Position numbers and translations under genes: made by a program. This document shows positions 41,452 through 42,281 of a stretch of 42,281 nucleotides of DNA, piece by piece. The first letter of the stretch is position 1. Every line of letters begins with the position of its first letter. Below the pieces are notes generated by a model. That model was not told the DNA's origin. It saw only the letters and a program-made list of their open reading frames with translations, and ran no database searches. Source of the DNA: an uncultured Bacteroidales bacterium (GTDB lineage: Bacteria > Bacteroidota > Bacteroidia > Bacteroidales > UBA932). The stretch is taken from the NCBI GenBank assembly GCA_947367315.1, contig CANBDX010000012.1:1-42281 (forward strand), written 5' to 3'.

Positions 41452-41459
41452 CAAATTTA
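41452..41459 (-). promoter_or_regulatory. -7 promoter box for the candidate RNA / mutL operon
   Basis: The minus strand reads TAAATTTG. It faces away from the ispF box with 12 bases between. No clear -33 element. Confidence 0.55.
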
Positions 41460-41471
41460 GGGTTTTTTATT

Positions 41472-41479
41472 TACATTTG
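41472..41479 (+). promoter_or_regulatory. -7 promoter box of ispF
   Basis: TACATTTG matches TAnnTTTG, 16 bases before the ispF ATG at 41496. Confidence 0.6.
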
Positions 41480-41495
41480 TGGAAATTATTTGCAT

Positions 41496-41978
41496 ATGGA
41501 ATTGAGAATAGGTAACGGATATGACGTCCACGCACTTGCTCAGGGGCTGCCGTTGTTGCTCGGAGGCATTGAAATAGAAAGCCCTGTAGGATGTATAGCC
41601 CACTCTGACGGAGACGTGGCTATCCACGCTCTGTGCGATGCACTGCTCGGAGCACTGGCCCTGGGAGATATAGGAAAACACTTTCCCGATACTTCTGACG
41701 AATTTGCCGGGATTGACAGCAAGATTCTCCTTGCCCGTGTCATGGAACTGATTGAAAATGAGGGGTGGCATGTGGTGAATGTGGATATAACCATCGCCAT
41801 GCAGAGACCTAAGCTGGCCCCTTATATAGTGGCAATGAGGGAATGTCTCTCGGAGATTATGGAAATATCTCCAGCCAGAGTGTCTGTAAAGGCAACTACC
41901 ACCGAGAAGTTGGGGTTTGTGGGCCGTGGAGAAGGATGCGAAGTCTATGCGGTGGCTTTGCTGGGACGCGAGGAGTAG
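41496..41978 (+). CDS. ispF: 2-C-methyl-D-erythritol 2,4-cyclodiphosphate synthase
   Basis: The 160-residue protein has all IspF features: GNGYDVHAL with metal-binding Asp and His near residue 9, AHSDGDVAIHALCDALLGAL, DIGKHFPD and the C-terminal VSVKATTTEKLGFVGRGEG. It forms the cyclodiphosphate in the methylerythritol phosphate route to isoprenoids, feeding the prenyl synthetase found elsewhere in this window. I use ATG 41496; a TTG two codons earlier is less likely. A tandem repeat starts 20 bases past its stop. Confidence 0.97.
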   Translation: MELRIGNGYDVHALAQGLPLLLGGIEIESPVGCIAHSDGDVAIHALCDALLGALALGDIGKHFPDTSDEFAGIDSKILLARVMELIENEGWHVVNVDITIAMQRPKLAPYIVAMRECLSEIMEISPARVSVKATTTEKLGFVGRGEGCEVYAVALLGREE

Positions 41979-41998
41979 AAGGAGTAGAGGGAGCAGAA

Positions 41999-42124
41999 GG
42001 AGAGTTTGCTGGAGCATCAGCGAGGAGAGTTTGCAGGGAGCATCAGGAGAGTTTGCTGGAGCATCAGCGAGGAGAGTTTGCAGGGAGCATCAGGAGAGTT
42101 TGCTGGAGCATCAGCGAGGAGAGG
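41999..42124 (+). repeat. 47-bp-period tandem repeat after ispF
   Basis: Two related modules alternate: A (25 bp, GGAGAGTTTGCTGGAGCATC with AGCGA) and B (22 bp, GGAGAGTTTGCAGGGAGCAT with CA). The order is A 41999-42023, B 42024-42045, A 42046-42070, B 42071-42092, A 42093-42117, then a stub. The copies look identical. A 47-bp period is not a multiple of three, so the open frame across it is chance. It is a minisatellite-like locus likely to vary in copy number. Confidence 0.9.
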
Positions 42125-42281
42125 AAAAAAGAAGCTAAGAGAACCGGAACACAAAAACCTAAGCCATTGTTACTTAATTAGTTAACTAATCATCGTTGGG
42201 GATTTTGCGAGGCCGCTGAAAAAGCTATCTAAATCATAACCCACTGAGAATCGCATATATAAACGCCTCTTGAAGAAATTT
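42125..42281. other. Right-edge intergenic stretch with a 14-bp palindrome
   Basis: After the tandem repeat lies an A-rich stretch and ATTAGTTAACTAAT (42177-42190), a perfect 14-bp palindrome that could be an operator for a gene beyond the edge. The minus strand is open from the edge to a TAA at 42182 (32 codons), but I do not recognise the peptide. I see no other feature. Confidence 0.4.

Noticed and set aside
41204..41515. 103-codon open frame starting MPKKLKLNPI
   Set aside because: It overlaps the start of the small membrane protein, the candidate RNA and the ispF start, and has no promoter or recognisable content.
41843..42181. 112-codon open frame across the ispF end and tandem repeat
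   Set aside because: It overlaps ispF in another frame, and the repeat period (47) is not a multiple of three, so it would read each copy differently. Composition is an artefact of the repeats.
42182..42281. 32-codon open stretch entering from the right edge (minus strand)
   Set aside because: Too short and unrecognised; it could be the end of a gene but nothing supports it.

Overview
The window looks like a chromosomal segment of a Bacteroidales bacterium (Bacteroidota). The evidence is the promoter type (TAnnTTTG -7 boxes in front of most transcription units), A/T-rich leaders mostly without Shine-Dalgarno sequences, lipoprotein signal peptides on secreted enzymes, a DPE2-like MalQ, a small membrane-protein gene followed by mutL, rhomboid and an EEP-family gene, and Bacteroidota-type extragenic repeats of the GTCATTCCGAGCGAAG family. 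I cannot fix the genus. I see no tRNA, rRNA, phage, insertion sequence or CRISPR array.

Layout. 1-4053 (minus): a probable phosphate-related operon, DUF47/PhoU-like protein, membrane-anchored LuxR-type regulator, OprO/OprP-type porin, then a gene cut by the window edge. 4252-6573 (minus): RNase R. 6839-12485 (plus): a complete RND tripartite efflux operon, closed by two hairpins. 12594-18716 (minus): rsgA, MATE exporter, organophosphate-type MFS transporter and a DPE2-like 4-alpha-glucanotransferase, probably one operon. 18772-21247 (plus): prenyl synthetase and a U32/TrhP-like protein, separated by a tandem repeat array. 21244-22618 (minus): rdgB and recO, with a related repeat between them. 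22758-31238 (plus): S41 protease, HAD phosphatase, GH53 endo-galactanase, GH2 beta-galactosidase, subtilisin-like lipoprotein and a small lipoprotein; the two glycosidases suggest degradation of beta-1,4-galactan. 31235-35696: queH (minus), an NhaC-type antiporter (plus), radA, a cysteine-rich lipoprotein and a metallophosphoesterase (minus). 35760-41232: rsmE (plus), then tsaC, an EEP-family membrane protein, rhomboid, mutL and a small membrane protein (minus). 41233-42281: a probable structured RNA or leader (minus), ispF (plus), and a 47-bp-period tandem repeat.

Most genes are housekeeping or common accessory genes and I found no clear new defence or biosynthetic system. The most interesting signals are in the architecture. 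Four divergent transcription starts use outward-facing TAnnTTTG boxes only 11-12 bp apart. Three convergent pairs overlap by exactly 4 bp at their stop codons. Two repeat arrays end a few bases before start codons. Shine-Dalgarno sequences appear at starts that overlap or abut the upstream stop. A possible 6S-like RNA lies opposite ispF. A 115-residue lipoprotein contains 25 cysteines. The PhoU-like/LuxR/porin operon is the best candidate for an undescribed regulatory circuit.
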